From: Cyanobacteriota bacterium
Lineage (GTDB): Bacteria > Cyanobacteriota > Cyanobacteriia > Phormidesmidales > Phormidesmidaceae
Reading direction: 5' to 3'
Assembly (NCBI GenBank): GCA_027619675.1
Contig: JAQCHG010000091.1
Span: 1 to 6,747, forward strand
DNA length: 6,747 bases
Shown here one piece after another: positions 6,095 to 6,747 of the stretch. The translations under genes and the position numbers were made by a program. The notes under the pieces are model-generated. The model searched no databases. It was not told the DNA's origin and worked only from the letters and a program-made list of their open reading frames with translations. Within the stretch, counting starts at the first letter, position 1. Each line of letters starts with the position of its first letter.

Positions 6095-6747
6095 CTAGGG
6101 GTGAGCAAACTCCGCCAGGACAGCTTCCACGGCAGCCGCCCACCCGGCGGGGGCGGGGGCGGGGGCAATGCGCCAACCGCGATCGCCCAGCCGGGGATGG
6201 GGACCCGCTGCCCCCGGCAGCACGATGGCGATGTCAGTGTTCTCCAGCATGGCGAGGTCATTGGGGCTGTTGCCCAATCCCACCGTCACCAGGGCTTCCC
6301 CTGCCCCCAGTAAGCTGCTGTAGAGGGCCGCTAGGTGACGGACGGCAACCCCTTTACCCGCTTCAGGGCCAATCAGGTGGGAAAAGCGATCGCCCACCAC
6401 CACCCGAAAGCCCATGTCCTCCACCGCCGCCGTCAACTGGTCAGCCTCCACATTCTTGGGGGTCATGAAGGGCTCGGTAAACGCCCGCATCTTGGCCTGC
6501 TTGGCATCCCCTGGCGACAACCCAGTTAACTGCTGCACCTGTTCCACAGACAAATCGCCAAACCCCTTGAGGGGACGACCAATCTCTTGGGCGATCGCCT
6601 TCAGGGCCGCCCTTACCATGACGTAGGCCACCCCCAACTGCAACACCCGATAAGGGCCTTCATCTTCCCCTGCGGGCAGCGCAAAGGGGCAACCCTCCCG
6701 AGGGATGAACACTGCACTGCCGTTTTCCACCACAAAGGGACCATTGA
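6095..6747 (-). CDS. HAD-IIB phosphatase, 3-phosphoglycerate glycoside type (partial)
   Basis: The reading frame stays open to the right edge of the window, so this is the C-terminal 217 residues of a protein probably 260-280 long. The missing part should contain the DxDGTL nucleophile motif. Visible features are NGPFVVENGSAVFIPREG at the start of the cap region, GKGVAVRHLAALY carrying the motif-III lysine, and GLGNSPNDLAMLENTD as the metal-binding motif IV, a combination seen in mannosyl-3-phosphoglycerate phosphatases. Such enzymes remove phosphate to give the compatible solutes mannosylglycerate or glucosylglycerate; in cyanobacteria glucosylglycerate is a documented product, so GpgP is an alternative name. 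Substrate cannot be decided here. A GTG at 6731-6733 could be read as a start, but the family-like residues upstream of it (NGPF) show it is internal. The C-terminus has an Ala-Pro repeat. Confidence 0.85.
   Translation of the reverse strand, partial: NGPFVVENGSAVFIPREGCPFALPAGEDEGPYRVLQLGVAYVMVRAALKAIAQEIGRPLKGFGDLSVEQVQQLTGLSPGDAKQAKMRAFTEPFMTPKNVEADQLTAAVEDMGFRVVVGDRFSHLIGPEAGKGVAVRHLAALYSSLLGAGEALVTVGLGNSPNDLAMLENTDIAIVLPGAAGPHPRLGDRGWRIAPAPAPAGWAAAVEAVLAEFAHP
6149..6166. repeat. Hexanucleotide tandem repeat (GGGGGC)x3
   Basis: Three perfect tandem copies of GGGGGC. They lie inside the phosphatase gene, whose coding strand reads (GCCCCC)x3 and gives Ala-Pro-Ala-Pro-Ala-Pro about 20 residues before the C-terminus. 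The unit length is a multiple of three, so slippage would change the number of Ala-Pro pairs without a frameshift. Confidence 0.8.

Larger units (their letters stand above)
30..6598. repeat. HIP1-core octamers GCGATCGC, 16 dispersed copies
   Basis: The palindrome GCGATCGC starts at 30, 551, 557 (overlapping the previous copy), 1129, 1252, 2043, 2267, 3606, 3753, 4448, 5073, 5443, 5635, 6179, 6386 and 6591. Nearly all copies are inside coding regions, on genes of both strands. A random 8-mer would be expected about 0.1 times in this length, somewhat more in GC-rich DNA. HIP1 over-representation is established for many cyanobacterial genomes, so this is the best taxonomic marker in the window. 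The even spread also suggests that the whole window is native chromosomal DNA and not a recent import. Confidence 0.95.

Overview
This window comes from a cyanobacterium that makes phycobilisomes. Two things in the sequence show it. The octamer GCGATCGC (the core of HIP1, a repeat typical of many cyanobacterial genomes) occurs 16 times in 6.7 kb. Three genes encode phycobilin lyases, which attach bilin chromophores to phycobiliproteins. The DNA is GC-rich. The genus cannot be fixed from the sequence alone.

Layout, left to right. Positions 1-259 hold a strong rho-independent terminator (118-149) oriented for the minus-strand gene that follows. A minus-strand pair covers 260-1587: cpcT (260-853), and upstream of it a CpcS/CpeS-family lyase resembling the CpcU type (1051-1587). 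A 360-bp divergent intergenic region (1588-1947) has three copies of an 8-bp repeat, a 78-nt element that could fold, and several small stem-loops. A second, more divergent CpcS/CpeS-family gene runs on the plus strand (1948-2505). Next on the plus strand is a translation and RNA-decay cluster: rpmG (L33), rpsR (S18) and an RNase II/R-family exoribonuclease starting at TTG (3230-5251). Two minus-strand genes close the window: an unrecognised three-helix membrane protein (5347-5961), convergent with the exonuclease gene, and the C-terminal part of a HAD-IIB phosphatase of the mannosyl/glucosyl-3-phosphoglycerate phosphatase type (6095-6747, cut by the right edge).

How the genes relate. The three lyases probably act on phycocyanin or allophycocyanin subunits: CpcT on the beta-subunit site near Cys-153/155, and CpcS-type lyases on the site near Cys-82/84. 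That is family knowledge; no phycobiliprotein gene lies in this window. L33 and S18 are small ribosomal proteins often linked in cyanobacteria and in plastid genomes, and the exonuclease gene follows them on the same strand.

Overall this is ordinary chromosomal core content. I found no defence system, mobile element, CRISPR array or clearly new gene system. The most unusual parts are non-coding: the structured divergent region at 1588-1947 and a textbook G-quadruplex motif just past the exonuclease stop codon.
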